In this document: positions 11,838 through 22,919 of the stretch, in pieces
How the letters are laid out: each line of letters starts with the position of its first letter
Numbering within the stretch: the stretch's first letter is position 1
Assembly (NCBI GenBank): GCA_011799875.1
Contig: CM022303.1
Coordinates: forward strand, 426,861,230 to 426,925,229
DNA length: 64,000 nucleotides
Source: Thinopyrum elongatum
Lineage: Eukaryota > Streptophyta > Magnoliopsida > Poales > Poaceae
Reading direction: 5' to 3'
The notes under the pieces: model-generated
Database searches by the model: none
Seen by the model: the letters and a program-made list of their open reading frames with translations, nothing else
Told to the model about the DNA's origin: nothing
Position numbers and translations under genes: made by a program

Positions 11838-13360
11838 ATGGCCGATGCTCGCCGCATCCGTGCCGAGCGCTGGGCCGCCTGCGTCGGCCAGATGGCGCCT
11901 GCGGGCAACCGCGCCCCTCGCCACTCTGCCTCCACGATGGCTAACGCCGCCACCGACCTTGCTGCCCATGAACAGCAGGACTCGCCGCTGCCTCCATCGG
12001 TGCGGCGCGCCGGCCGCACCGCGACTCCATCACGCACTCCGGCCATGGCGCCGTCTTCTCACGCTCGGCATGGACCGGCCAACATGCAGGCCGCGGTCCT
12101 CATGGCGCGTGAGCTCCTGCACTATCGTCCGGCCAATGACCTCTACAAGGATTGGCTTGGCCGCATCGCCAAGCTCGTTAGCGCCGCTGGAGAGGCCCCT
12201 GCGACGTCTCGCTCGCTGCCTCCCCCGCCATCCCAGGCGGGCGACGTGGCCCACGGCGCACCTCCTCCTCCTCCTCGGCGCGATGTCATCCCCGAGCCTG
12301 GGCGTGAGGCACCCCAGCGCGACCCGTCGCGTAGGGCGCCGACGCACAATGAAGAAAGCTGCCAGGTGGTGCAGCGGCCCCAAGGAGAGGCGCGTGCACT
12401 TTCGGCACCGCCCCATCAAGACCGCGTCCCGCTAGAGGCAACGGCGCGTGGGTGCCAAGATTAGTTTCCTCCCCTGCGGCTGGCTCCTGTGAGTGCGGTA
12501 GGGTGCCGTGCTTTCGCCCCAGAGCTGCGCCGCGTCGTCTGGCCCCGCAAGTTCAAGCTGGATCTACCTCTGCGCTACGACGGCACTGCTGACCCCGCTA
12601 AGTTCCTCCATCTCTACGAGATGAGTATCGAGGCGGCGAAAGGTAACGACAAAGTCATGGCGAACTGATTCCCATGGCTCTCAAGGATGGCGCGCGCTCG
12701 TGGCTCCTGAACCTTCCGGTGGGGTCGATCTCCTCTTGGGACGAGCTGCGCGAGCGCTTCATCGCCAACTTCTAGGGCACTCGTGACCACGCTCCCGCAG
12801 CAGGCGACCTACGGCGCGTCAAGCAACAGCCGGGTGAGACCTTGCACAAGTACATACAGCGCTTCACCAACGTTCGCCTCAAGATCCCGAAGGTGTCGGA
12901 CGAGGCTATCATCTCGGCGTTCTCTGATGGCGTCCGGGATGTCAAGACGAAAGAAGAACTCGCCATTCATGAGGACCCGTGCTCGGCTCTTGAGATGTTC
13001 AACATGGCAGCCAGGTGCGCGAGGGTAGAGGAAGTTCGCCTCTCCCTACTGGAGCCTCCGGAGGTCGATCCTGAAGACAAGAAGGCCAAGGCTAAGGACG
13101 TGAAGCGCCAGGGCCCTGCCATGCTCATGGCCGAACCTGAGATTAAGCGTGGCTGTGACCACCCCGAATCCTCCAAGGGCAGCCGCCCGTTCTGTGTTTT
13201 CCACAACGTCCACAACCACAACACCAACGACTGGTAGGAGCTCTGGGCAATCCGCGACGGGCGCTTGAGCCGCCATCCCAAGCGCAACGACCGTGGCTAC
13301 GGCCGTGGAGGAGGCCGCGGTGGAGGCCGCTAGGACAACCGCGACCTCCGCCAGGATTGG
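11838..13360 (+). pseudogene. gag of the decayed Tat-like element
   Basis: Begins at ATG 11838, about 50 bases after the PBS, with a proline/alanine-rich N-terminal region. The retrotransposon gag domain is at about 12550-13060: a LPLRYDGTADP motif, then ALKDGARSWLLNLP, SSWDELRERFIANF, and LHKYIQRFTNVRLKIP. A zinc-knuckle-like CVFHNVHNHNT follows near 13192, then an RG-rich tail. There are in-frame stops after KVMAN (about 12667), after IANF (12773) and after NTNDW (13235), plus at least one frame change between the N-terminal part and the gag core. Gag would form the virus-like particle; this copy cannot. Confidence 0.8.
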
Positions 13361-13609
13361 CGTGATTAGCCCCGTGAGGATCGCTGGCAGGACCAACCTC
13401 GCGATGGCCCCTGGAGGGACCAGCCTTGTGAGGACCGCCCTCAGGGCAACGCCGGCCTCCCTCCGCTGCCACCGCCACCAAGGAGGAACGATGATCACCG
13501 CCAAGACAATGGAGCTAGGGGCTTCCAAGAGCCTTGCACCATTGCCTGCATCCTGGGTGACGCTCAGGCCCCCGCCTCTCATCGCATCTTCAAGCAGTTC
13601 GCTCGTGAG

Positions 13610-14310
13610 GTGAACACGGCCCTCCCCAAGCTCGAGGCGTCACGACCCCTCAGGTGGTCCAAGTACGCCATCACTTTCGACTCTACAGACCAGCTCAAGT
13701 GTTCAGCCATCGTTGGTGCCCTCCCGATGCTCTGCTCACCGACCATCAGCAACGTCCTCGTCACCAAGATGCTCATCGATGGTGGCGCGGGGCTCAACGT
13801 CCTCTCGGTCGAAACGTTCGAGACGCTCCAGGTGCCCTATGACCAGCTCCTCCCCACCAAGCCTTTCTCAGGGGTGACCGACGGCTCCACCGTCCCCATA
13901 GGGCAGATTCGTCTCCCCGTCACCTTCGGCAAGCACTCCAACTACCACACAGAGCTCATCGACTTCGACGTCGCCCACATTCGCCTCCCGTACATGCCAT
14001 CCTCGGGTATCCAGCCCTCGCCAAGTACATGGCATTGACTCACCACGGCTACAATGTCCTCAAGATGCCAGGAAGCGACGGCATCATCACGGTCGCCTGC
14101 GATGAAAAGGATGCGGTGTGCTCCCTAGAGCGCGCCTACCAGGCCGCATCAGTCGAGAACTTTGATGACGAGGGTGCCATCCGTCCTCCTGAGGCTACCC
14201 CTAAGAAGAAGAAGCACCTCCTTCTCATGGGCCGTCAGGAGGTTGGGGCGTCCGACGATCGTTCCTCAGGCCTTGCGCCCACAACTAGGGCGCCTTCCCC
14301 TCTCACATAG
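13610..14310 (+). pseudogene. aspartic protease of the decayed Tat-like element
   Basis: The frame at 13610-14038 has RPLRWSKYAITFDSTD, then the active-site loop MLIDGGAGLNVLS (13769-13807) and the conserved FSGVTDGSTVPIGQIRLPVTFG stretch. The catalytic DGG is retained. The flap region IRLPYMPSSG is followed by a frame change into 14029-14310, which carries the usual tail HYAYN-like MALTHHGYNVLKMPG and DEKDAVCSLERAYQAA. The protease would cleave the gag-pol polyprotein. Confidence 0.8.
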
Positions 14311-14513
14311 GAAGGCGCGCCCGACGCCCCTCTCAGGACAGGCTCGGGGGATCTCCTCTGGAGGGCTTCCGACCTGACCAGCGTCATGAGGGAGGCGTTC
14401 GGGCTCCATGTGGAGGCGTGCTTCAACAAGCACTTTCGTGAGCAGGGTGCGAGGCGCTAGGCGCTCACGAGTTCATCACCAAGGCGATCGAGGAGCTTTA
14501 AGAGGCGCGAGCC

Positions 14514-14819
14514 ATGCGCGGCGAGAGCCGCCCTGCGTCACTCAATGCAGCTGCCGCCCCGGACATGGGTGGCGAGCTACATGTCTGCGTCAACATCCCA
14601 GGCCTCAACAGGGCTGCTTCTCAGGAGCTCTTCTGGCCGTCCCACTTTGGATGGAGTGGGGGCTACCCCTGCAGCTACGTTCGCATGCCATTTGGCTTGC
14701 TGAACGCGGCTGCCTCACACCAGCGCTGCATGCAGGGCGTCCTGGCGGCTCACGAGGCGAGGTGCAAGGCGATCCTGACAGAGGAGGTGCTGGAACCTCG
14801 CGAGCCCACCGGGGCTTAG
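14514..14819 (+). pseudogene. reverse transcriptase remnant
   Basis: Short frame with LHVCVNIPGLNRAASQE, then YVRMPFGLLNAA and a HQRCMQGVL segment. These match the RT finger/palm around the conserved VRMPFGLKNA motif. The YxDD catalytic motif is absent; after GVLAAH the sequence no longer looks like RT. This is an RT with internal deletions, followed at 14880 by the CACTA terminus. Confidence 0.7.
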
Positions 14820-14879
14820 GAGCCAGCCGGCTCGTGAGGAGCGACTTCTGCAGCATGCATCTCCAGCTACTCCAACACT

Positions 14880-16090
14880 CACTACAAAAAAATACACTTC
14901 CGTGATAATACGTGTTTGTCACAGTTGGTCACGTTTTCTGTCATGCATGTACGTCCATGACGATTTTATGACAGAATCAAGATAGTCATACCTGTGCTGT
15001 CGTAGAAGTGTTCCATGACATTACCAAAATTATCATCACAGAAGTATCCACTTCCATGATGATAAATCGCGCGTCATAGAAGTGCTTTCGTCAAGGGTAA
15101 CCGACACGTGGCATCCACCATAACGGGTCGCCGTTAAGCTATCGGGTTCCGGTTTGGATCCGATAATCCGTTAACAGCCCAGACCAATGGGGATTTTCCA
15201 CGTGTAAAATTCTCATTCGCTGGCAGATCCACATGTCGGCCCAGCGTTCGGGCAGTTGTCATCCAGCGAATGGACGGGACGCGCCTATGATACGCCGACA
15301 CGTGTCTCGGTCCAACAGTGGCCCATTCAGTTTAAAAGGCCAAGCCTGTCAAAATAAGCGGGCCGGCCCATTAGCGGCCTACTTGAGTCAGGCCCATTCA
15401 CAAGCACGGCCCATACGAGTTACACAGAATCGGCCCATCAAAGGCCCATTCTAGATTTGACAATTTCCAGCCCATCGTCAGTTCTAGCCCATTAACGGCC
15501 CGCTACGTCTTTGGGCCCAATTACGGCCCAAGCTTCTTTCGGCCTATTAGCAGCCCATCATCAGTTCCAACCTGTTAATGGCCCGGAACGTCTTTCGGCC
15601 TTTTCTCGGCCCATTCTGCAGTTGGGCCAACTTCTAGCCTGTTGTGACTTTAGGCCTATCATCGGCCCATTCGGCAAATGGGCCAATTCCTAGACCATTT
15701 TGCCTTTGGGCCTGTTAACGGCCCGCACAACAGTTGGGCCTATGACTGTGCAACCTAATTTTGGGTCCATTAGCGGCCCATGTTCTGCAGGGCAAAATTT
15801 CAGCCCGATGCGACTTTCGGCCTGTTAAAAGCCTAGTTTGCCAATTCTGCCGCCTCTGGCCCAAAACACTTTCGGCCTCTTACTGGCCCGTAAAGTAAAA
15901 GGGCCGAGACAAAATTGAAATTTATTTTGGCCTGCTAGAGGCCCGCGGGCCATTTCTATTTATACGGGCCTATCGAGCTTTCGGCCTGTTAACGGCCTGC
16001 TAAGAACCGTTGTTATGGTGGGCCACATCATCTGGGATCCAATCAATATTATTTTGACAAGACCAATTAAGGCCCGCTTTGACTACACAT
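14880..16090. repeat. CACTA terminus and subterminal GGCCCA repeats
   Basis: The terminus is followed by short stem-like repeats (ACTTCCGTGAT/ATCACAGAAGT variants, 14900-15090). From 15340 to 16080 the hexamer GGCCCA or its complement recurs about every 25-40 bases, often as GGCCCATTAACGGCCCG-like blocks. In En/Spm elements such subterminal repeats bind the transposase; here that is inference. Confidence 0.7.
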
Positions 16091-16505
16091 GTTTGTTCGT
16101 TCGGATGGCGTCTAGGAAATATTTGGGCATGCTAGCCCTCATTTCAACGATATAGCATATTCAAAGAATTATCCTACTCTATACTATCGCCTCTAAAAAA
16201 CATACACTATACAATAATGAGACTAAGGCATAGAAACGTAGAATACTCCTACACTATACAATAAAGAAATTACAGCTGATTATACCCACTGGGCATTATA
16301 GTTCGGCACCATTGATAATAAAGCGTACACAAACAACAAATTACATACACTGGGCAAATAAAGTTCATACATCATGTACACACATCAACAGAACTTACCA
16401 TTTGAACTATAATCTCTTCAGAAAATAGGATTGGCCGGATTCAGATAGCACAATTTTCAGTCTGCAAAATCTCCAATTCCTTCGTGGTTACCTCAGGGTC
16501 TCGTT

Positions 16506-17893
16506 TCATTTTTTGACTCCTGCATCTGATACCTGCAAGTCCAGTCTCAACTTGTTGATTGCACATTGAGAATCATATACACGTTGTCTTGCTACCTCTA
16601 GTTGATGCTCGAGAACATTAGCACATTCCAATTCCAATCCATAATCATTTGGTAACGGCCATGCCGCACTGCTCGCAGATCTTTGTGTTGATGTCACTTC
16701 ATCCTGAAATGTTTCTGTAAGTACACATGACTAGGGCGAAAATATAGTTACAACAGTGAAGCAAGCAAGAAAGACTATTTTGTACATGACAAAACAGGAC
16801 TAACAATAATGTTACACGTGATGAAGCATAAGAAGGTGATATTTTAAAAATTATAAAAATGGTAGTCTGTGCAGCCCGCATACAGAAATCTCTCTTAGCT
16901 CACAAGAGGAGCGTGATGTTGGGGCCAAATCCAAAATACAGACAGGTTACAAATTTAGAAAGCACGTTGCCTATAAGCAAGCAGTTGGCCATTCTGTAGC
17001 TCAATTAAAGTCTGAGGGAGCATAATGAGCAGCAGAGGGATTCATACAAACCTACTACAGCAAGCAAAACTATGCAATCATTAGCCTAGTATAAACTAGG
17101 TTGTGAGCCTCATGCAGTAATAGTTGGTTAATAGACTTCAAAGCTTCAGGCACACTTTGCCAGAGTAATTAAATGGTAAGGCCATTAATTATGTCAACTA
17201 ATAGTTATACAAGTACCCAACATCAGGTATCATTGTTTGTTCATCTCATTAACTGAGGACAAATAAACAATTGAAAAGAGCAATTTAACTATGCCTGAAA
17301 CAAACAAGCAATTGAACTATTGAGTTGGCAGCATGCATACATGCACGCCTCAATAACATCCATGGCCTAGCTACATTTACTATATAAAGGAACAAGTAAT
17401 GTAATATTGTTTGCCTCCTATGAAGTATCTCGACTAGTATGGAATCAATATCCTAGTAATGATAGGGAGGTTAATGATGTGAATATGCGTTTGGTTATGA
17501 CATTTATGACATCGACAACTCTACCATGGCAGGAAGCAGTTTCACACTATTCACTACTATAAGATGTTTTAGATGTTTAAAAGTAGACTACATCCGTAAT
17601 GAGTGACAAGACACATTAAAATGTGTTTACATACATCTTATTTACAAAAAAGTTAGAACATCATATAGTAGTGAGTGGAGGGGGTTTTAATCAATGGCCC
17701 AATGACTGGGTTACAGGTGAAGAACCCTACGCAAGCACAATGTCAGACAAATAGGATGTCCTGGTAATTGTAATATAGTGTAACTTACCTTAACTGGTTG
17801 AACAGGGTCAGCGCTGCTCCTCCTTCTCTTGCAAGGCTCCTTCCAAACATCTTGTACTTGTAAATCCTCAATCTTATCTTCATTGCACTCGCT
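16506..17893 (-). CDS. last exons of a CACTA-carried gene, unknown product
   Basis: Two exons have good splice sites on the minus strand. Exon 17893-17789 (105 bases) sits between TTGCAG and GTAAGTT and encodes an acidic stretch followed by a KRRRSS basic cluster, a possible nuclear signal. Exon 16702-16506 follows TTTCAG and ends in TGA. It encodes about 65 residues with a heptad-like coiled coil (ELECANVLEHQLEVARQR, then INKLRLDL) and a basic C terminus. I do not recognise a named domain. The order and position in the element suggest an accessory protein of the CACTA family, but it could be a captured host gene. The 3' untranslated part would lie at about 16100-16500. Upstream exons are 15 kb away, beyond the gypsy insertion. 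Confidence 0.5.
17548..17684. mobile_element. MITE-like inverted repeat, Stowaway-like
   Basis: The left arm CACTACTATAAGATGTT pairs with the right arm AACATCATATAGTAGTG, around 17551-17675, enclosing an AT-rich centre. The right flank ends GGAGGG, recalling Stowaway ends, but no clean TA duplication is visible. It lies in non-coding CACTA sequence. Confidence 0.4.
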
Positions 17894-17899
17894 CTGCAA

Positions 17900-18790
17900 G
17901 GTGACACAAACTAGTTACTGGTCTCCTTGGAAGATAAATATGCATACTTCCCAGTCTGTGAACAACACAAAATGATGATATTATAACAAAACAACACCAC
18001 ATAATGAAACATGCCACATCTCTTGCACACAATGAAATGAGCATTTACTATGTGTGCACTATGTAAAAACTAGGCATACCTTTGAACTGGATCTCTAGGT
18101 ACTCTTGGAGAGCCTATTTTAGTGTACATCCAAACCTTTATGTCACCTATGAGTTATACAAGCCCCCACTACAGCAGCCCTTAGTGTTTAAATCGTTGAC
18201 AAGCTCTGTTAGGTCAAGAACAGCAAGTAATCAAAGCAAACAGTCCTAGTAAGGCTGGCTGATACAAACAAGCAATTGAACAGATGTGTGAGCAAATCTT
18301 ACATATCAAGAAAAGAAGCATAGAAGGAGGCTTAAAGACCATCACTTGACTGACCAGATTTAAGGGGCATTTAATCACCATGTGCAACGTATGAACTAAC
18401 ATAAACATTGCATATTTCAGATTCTATAACGAAATGCACATGTATTAGGTTATGCCATGTATGATGATGCCTAAATGTACACTATAGCAGGCAGGAGTGA
18501 TTCATCATTGCACGCACAATTGAATTGCAGGTTAAGGGCCAGTTCTATTCCGCCTTTTCAGAGCTTATTATCAAAATAAGCCATAAAAGATGTAAAGAAG
18601 TCATTTTTGAGTTCTGGGCTTGGGCTTAACTTATTTCGCTTTAGAGGGGGTGTTTTGGGTAGAAGCTCACTAAAAATTGAAGGGAAGGGGAATAGTGAAA
18701 TGACTCGGTTGTCTGCCTATATTACACTCAAAATACCACTGCTCACGCCCGCGTCACACCTGACCCTCAAGTAAAAACAAACACGCAGGC
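17900..18790. other. non-coding interior of the CACTA element
   Basis: AT-rich sequence with no supported exon. A GGGCCAGTTCTATTCCGCC motif at about 18536 resembles the end of another foldback MITE (compare 34957), but I could not pair it with a second end. Confidence 0.4.
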
Positions 18791-18792
18791 AT

Positions 18793-19166
18793 TCATTGCC
18801 CTGCCTGCTTGCATCTCCTCTTCCCTTTCCCTCTACCTCGATCCCCTGCATGCAGCGCTAGGGTTCCTCCAGCGAGCCGTTGCCACTGGTCCCATCTGGC
18901 CTGGTCCTCGATGATGCTCTGTCCAGCTAGGCTACATGGCCAGCAGGTAGGGACAAATATCCCCGTCTGCTCCTCCCTCTGGCGCCGCCCCTCATTCTCA
19001 TGGTCTCCAGTAGCTGCTCCACTATGGTCCATCCAACGCACTACTCCGGCGGGCGCCGCACAACTACGGCCGATGCCACACTGCGGCAGAAGGCACCTCG
19101 TTCCCCCTGCCCTCCTCCCAGGCCGTGGCCTTGAGGTGCTGTTGAAGGATGAGCTCATCCAACAAG
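18793..19166 (+). other. GC-rich exon-like block, plus strand
   Basis: A C-rich leader with GCTAGGGTTCC, a motif common in plant 5' untranslated regions, leads into a GC-rich block that ends in AACAAG|GTGAGG, a good splice donor. This looks like the first exon of a plus-strand transcript whose intron would hold the minisatellite that follows. No protein family is recognisable in either frame, and the open frame on the opposite strand (18793-19353) runs into the gypsy LTR, so it is not a gene. Confidence 0.3.
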
Positions 19167-19235
19167 GTGAGGATCTCCTCTGATTTTTTGCCAAATTTTC
19201 ATTCTGATCCGCTATACGATGAATTGCTATGAGTT

Positions 19236-19240
19236 GCTTC
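19236..19240. repeat. target site duplication, left (GCTTC)
   Basis: GCTTC directly before LTR start TGTCGTGG. It is identical to the five bases after the right LTR. Confidence 0.9.
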
Positions 19241-20157
19241 TGTCGTGGGAAACCACGGCCACCTATGGGACCAAGGGTCCCTTGCTGGTTCGGCAGGGGG
19301 ATGTCACATTGCACAAAGAGCAGAAGAACATAGGGCAGCATGGCAGAAATCACACGGGCAATTTTACCCAGGTTCGGGCCGTCGTGAGGCGTAAAACACT
19401 ACTCCTGCTTTGGTGGATTGATGGTGCAAGAATGGGGGCGGAGCGCAGTACACTTCCCTGGCAGGAGTTGCCTATGGGCGACAGTGGCTACGTGCGTATG
19501 AGTGTGTGGGTGTCCAAGCTTCTAACCCCTTTCAAGGGTTGCCACGGGCCTCCTTTTATAGATTAAGGGGTCACCACAATGGCAAATCAGTCATTATGCA
19601 CTGATAAGATAGCAAACAGTGTTATCATACCTAACTTTGCAGGCTGACAGGGCGCATTAAATGCGCCGCTCAACGTCACATCGTTGCTTGCCCGGCAAGC
19701 TTTGCCGGGCTATTTTGCCAGCTTCACGCCTGCTCGCTTGACACGTCGCTGGACGGGTGTCGTCTGTAGGTATTTCTATAGAAAGAGGCTGCCATGTGGC
19801 GAATGGCTGCCACTTAATCACTTTGCGGCTTGACACCGCAATGATTGACGACGTGGGTCGTAGCGGAGTGGTTGGTGAGGTGGTTTTGCCTAAGTGAGTC
19901 CCGGCAGGCCCTGCCGGGATGTCTTGGATGTTCTCTTCTGGGGGCGACCCCATCCTTGCCGAGCTTGTCTGCCCGGCAAGGGAGGTTTTTCTCCTGGTGG
20001 TATCTTGCTTCTCTGGCTCGGCCTTGGTCCTCTTGATCTGCATGTTGGTCCTTCGAAGATATTGGTATCTTGTACTCTGGCATGGCCGGGTGCCATAATC
20101 TTGTTCCCGTGCCTGTGCACAGTCTAGGCAACAGACCCAGGGTTTGTTGCACCGATA
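19241..20157 (-). repeat. 3' LTR of Tat copy 1
   Basis: Plus-strand reading starts TGTCGTGGGAAACC and ends GCACCGATA; the final CA is mutated to TA. The minus-strand TATA box is TATAAAAGG (complement of 19552-19560). A GC-rich GCCCGGCAAGCTTTGCCGGGC palindrome-like block lies near 19690. Same length as the other LTR. Confidence 0.9.
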
Positions 20158-22080
20158 GAAGCCCCCGGGCCTGCCCTGATCGCACTGCTGAGCGTCGTCG
20201 GGGTAGGCCCTAATAAGTGCACAGGTAGGGGTGCCGGAGAGGCTAGTCTCTTGAGGTCTTCTTTGTTTCTTCATTAATCTTGGGCCCGGGCCAGTTTTCG
20301 GTTTTCCCGCGCGTCGCGTTAAGTCAATAGTGGTGGGGCCACTCCTGTAATGGCCCGTGAATGACTTTAACGCACGGGGTAGAAACTGCCAATTCACTCT
20401 TCCCACCATGCCCTTATCCTCAGCCACGTATGCTGCATGCATCACGCGGGGTAGGTAACGGAGGCGCGTGGCGTGGGAGAGCGTCAAGGCAGGGGCATGG
20501 TCTTCTAGGATTGGTGGAGGAGGGCGGTGGTTACCCGTCGGGGAATCAGCCCCCAGCCCCCAGTTCGCCTATGAAAGGAGGAGCGGGGGAGGAGTGGGGG
20601 CATTCATCCACATCCCTCTCTTCCTCCACCTTGCTTCATCTTGAGTATGCTAGAAGTGAGAGCCCGGGCCCGGGCCCCGGACCCTAGCTTGGGGTTAACG
20701 ATGCCGAACAATGGTGCTGGCGCTCGGGGAATGGGTCTGGTCCAAGTCCAAGGCGAAGGGCTTGGGATTGTTAGAAATCCCAGTACTGCCCCTTTCCTTG
20801 AAACTGGGGTTAATGTTGATGAGGAGGGCGCCTTCCTGCCTGTCAAGGTGGGGTGCGGCGCACCTCGAATGCTCCGGCCATCTTGGCCGCATGCCTTCTC
20901 TTCGGGAGGAGGGCCGGACCGCGAGGCCGGTGTTCCCCCAGAGAGTTGTTGATGAAGATGAAGCCAGGGAGGACGGAGAAGGCGGGAGGTGGTCCCGCAG
21001 GTGGTGATCAGGGCGCCGCCGAGCAGCTTCGTCCGCCCTCCTCCTTCGCAGCCTCGCCACTCCTGATCTTGTCAGGCTCTGTGTCCGGCAGGCCATGGCG
21101 TGATCGGGATGGACTCCCGCTTGGGCGCTGCTCCTACTTCCTTCTCTTCCCACTGCACTACCTGGGGTAGGAGGAACAGGGAGAGGAGTTTATGGGGCAC
21201 TTATCTTTTCAATCTTAAATCTGTAGGTATTTGCCAAATTTTAATTCAAATAATGTAATCTCTCGAGTCCATGTTTGTGTTCTGTAAGGCTTGTACTTGT
21301 ATGATCAACATATTAATGAAAAAGATGAGCCTTGCCGGGAACTCGTGCATGTGTACGTCCATGCAGAGGTGGGATGCCCCTTTAGTTAAAGAAACGAGTC
21401 TTCCCCGGCAGGCTATCCTGCCGGTACCCTTTTTATTTTGTTGTCGGGGACCGGAGTCTACCGGGCAAAAAATAAAGGGACCAGCCCCCCGCCAACTCTT
21501 TTTCATCAAAGTCCACTACGACCACCTAGGCCGAAGCAACGTTTGAGCCAAAGGTGGGAGCACCTAAGCTTCGAAGAGTGCTGAGGTTTTCTTATGCACA
21601 AGTTTCAACTTACAGAGCACTTATGGACAAGAGGTAGAACTTATCTATTTGGCTTGTCGGGGATCGCAGTGCTGGTCCATCTTCCTAACTCCTTGTAGAA
21701 GCCAAGTTCATGGTTGGAGCCTGCAGCTTCATGCAGATGAGAATGATGCAGGATGCGATCCTATCTATATGCATATGCAAATGCTTATGCAATGCTCTTG
21801 GAATGCTCATGCATTCATGCAACTTGGTCGGGCCCCCCCCCCAGCGCTTCGTTTATTTCTCTGTTGCTCACGGTCATTGCCTGGCTTTGTACAAGGGGTT
21901 ACATGCAGCTGAGCAAGGCCTGTACAAAAGGGTGGCTACCGGGCAGGGCCCGACAGCCGCGCCTTACGGGTAGAACTTGCAGAGATGCTCAATATTCCAT
22001 GAGTTTTGCAATTGAATGCCATCTCCTGTCTCCAGACGGACTGCGCCAGGTCTGGTGACTCGTACTACCCGGTAAGGGCC
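20158..22080 (-). other. untranslated 3' region of Tat copy 1
   Basis: About 1.9 kb between integrase and the 3' LTR. The purine-rich GGGCAGGCCCGGGGGCTTC on the minus strand abuts the LTR and is a plausible polypurine tract. The minus strand has no conserved frame here; the plus strand holds the antisense frame at 20647-20952. The same region is kept in copy 2 (55412-57450). Confidence 0.6.
20647..20952 (+). CDS. antisense ORF of Tat copy 1, 101 aa
   Basis: ATG 20647 to stop 20952, opposite to pol. It matches the frame at 55905-56210 in copy 2 at identical length (101 codons) and keeps the segments SLVQVQ-like GLVQVQ, EGLGI, NPSTAP, LETGVNVDE and AFLP. Upstream, where copy 2 has a TATA box, this copy has TATGAAAGG (20570-20578), so the promoter may be damaged. 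The product is unknown: no signal peptide, membrane segment or named domain. Extra and antisense frames are known from some Tat elements; whether this is one of the described types I cannot tell. A second frame overlapping it (20711-21007) is also open and shares VDEDEAREDGEGG with copy 2, so the true frame or a splice form is uncertain. Confidence 0.5.
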   Translation: MLEVRARARAPDPSLGLTMPNNGAGARGMGLVQVQGEGLGIVRNPSTAPFLETGVNVDEEGAFLPVKVGCGAPRMLRPSWPHAFSSGGGPDREAGVPPESC

Positions 22081-22083
22081 TTC

Positions 22084-22824
22084 TCACTTCGGCGTCAACT
22101 TGTTTGTACCCTTGGCGGCCTGAACGCGTCTAAGGACAAGGTCGCCTTCCTCAAAACACCGGGCATGAACCCTGCGGCTATGATAGAGATGCAGGGCTTG
22201 CTGATAGCGTGCAGCACACGTAGCAGCCCGGAGACGGTTCTCCTCGAGTAGCACAGCATCGTCACGCCGGTGCTGATCTTGCACTACTTAATCATAGGCA
22301 AGCACTCGAGGCGACCCATAAGTGAGTTCCGTGGGGATAACTGCTTCTGCCCCATGGGCCAGGGAGAAAGGAGTCTGCCCGATAGCTCGATTTGGTGTCG
22401 TTCTGAGGGACCAAAGGACTACCGGCAGCTCATCGATCCACCGCCTGCCGTGCTTCCGCAGCATATCAAAGGTTCTTGTCTTGAGTCCCTGCAGCACTTC
22501 AGTGTTCGCCCTCTCAGCTTGCACATTGCTTCTGGGGTGTGCGACAGAGGCAAATGAAACCTTGCTTCCGAGGGTATGAACATATTGCATGAAGGCGCGG
22601 CTCGTGAACTGGGTGCCATTGTCGGTAATGATCCTTGTCGGAACTCCAAAACGACACACCAGTTCTTTCGAGAACTTGATAGCTGACTGAGCAGTCACGT
22701 TTCTCACGGGAGTCACTTCCGGCCACTTTGTAAACTTGTCGATAGCAACAAACAAGAATTCAAAGCCCCCGATTGCTCGGGGGAAAGGGCCGAGGATATC
22801 GAGCCCCAGATCGAAAATAGCCAT
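22084..22824 (-). pseudogene. integrase core and C-terminus, Tat copy 1
   Basis: The core frame 22824-22288 has LDILGPFPRA (first Asp), then IITDNGTQF (second Asp) and QAERAN (Glu), so all three catalytic residues are present. It goes on to RTTPNRAIGQTPFSL and VIPTEL. A frame change at about 22286 leads to the C-terminal part (22284-22084) with HRRDDAVLLEENRL and GDLVLRRVQ. The N-terminal HHCC zinc finger is separated by a small deletion and by a stop near 22919. Integrase would insert the cDNA into the host; this copy is disrupted. Confidence 0.85.
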
Positions 22825-22919
22825 GATAAAGGGATTGTCTGAAGAGCTTGGGCAGGTAGGTGGATGTTCTTGGAATGGAACTGGCAGGCTTCACATTTGA
22901 TGACTAGCTCAACCGCATC

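Larger units (their letters stand above)
10886..14879 (+). mobile_element. decayed Ty3/gypsy Tat-like retrotransposon, 5' part
   Basis: Plus-strand LTR, PBS, gag, protease and a shortened RT in the normal gypsy order. RNase H and integrase are missing. The 3' side stops at the CACTA terminus (14880). The PBS is the same as in the two minus-strand Tat elements of this window, but gag and protease differ clearly, so this is a related but separate family. Many stops and frameshifts mark it as old. Confidence 0.8.
14880..19240. mobile_element. CACTA (En/Spm) DNA transposon, left part
   Basis: Begins CACTACAAAAAAATACAC, the typical CACTA terminus, preceded by ACT as a possible 3-bp target duplication. 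The subterminal region to about 16090 is crowded with GGCCCA/TGGGCC motifs. Minus-strand exons follow to about 17893, then non-coding sequence. The element is interrupted at 19240 by a gypsy insertion and continues at 34145. No matching right terminus (ending TTTGTAGTG) was found in the window, so the right end is lost or outside. Confidence 0.8.

Noticed and set aside
11767..12435. 222-codon frame overlapping gag
   Set aside because: Shadow of the gag frame that starts at 11838, which has the expected position after the PBS and leads into the gag core.
18793..19353. 186-codon minus-strand frame
   Set aside because: Begins inside the gypsy LTR and crosses the insertion boundary, so it is a chance fusion.
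19657..20487. 276-codon minus-strand frame in the Tat LTR
   Set aside because: Spans the LTR and the polypurine region; copy 2 keeps only a shorter version (154 codons), so it is not conserved as a protein.
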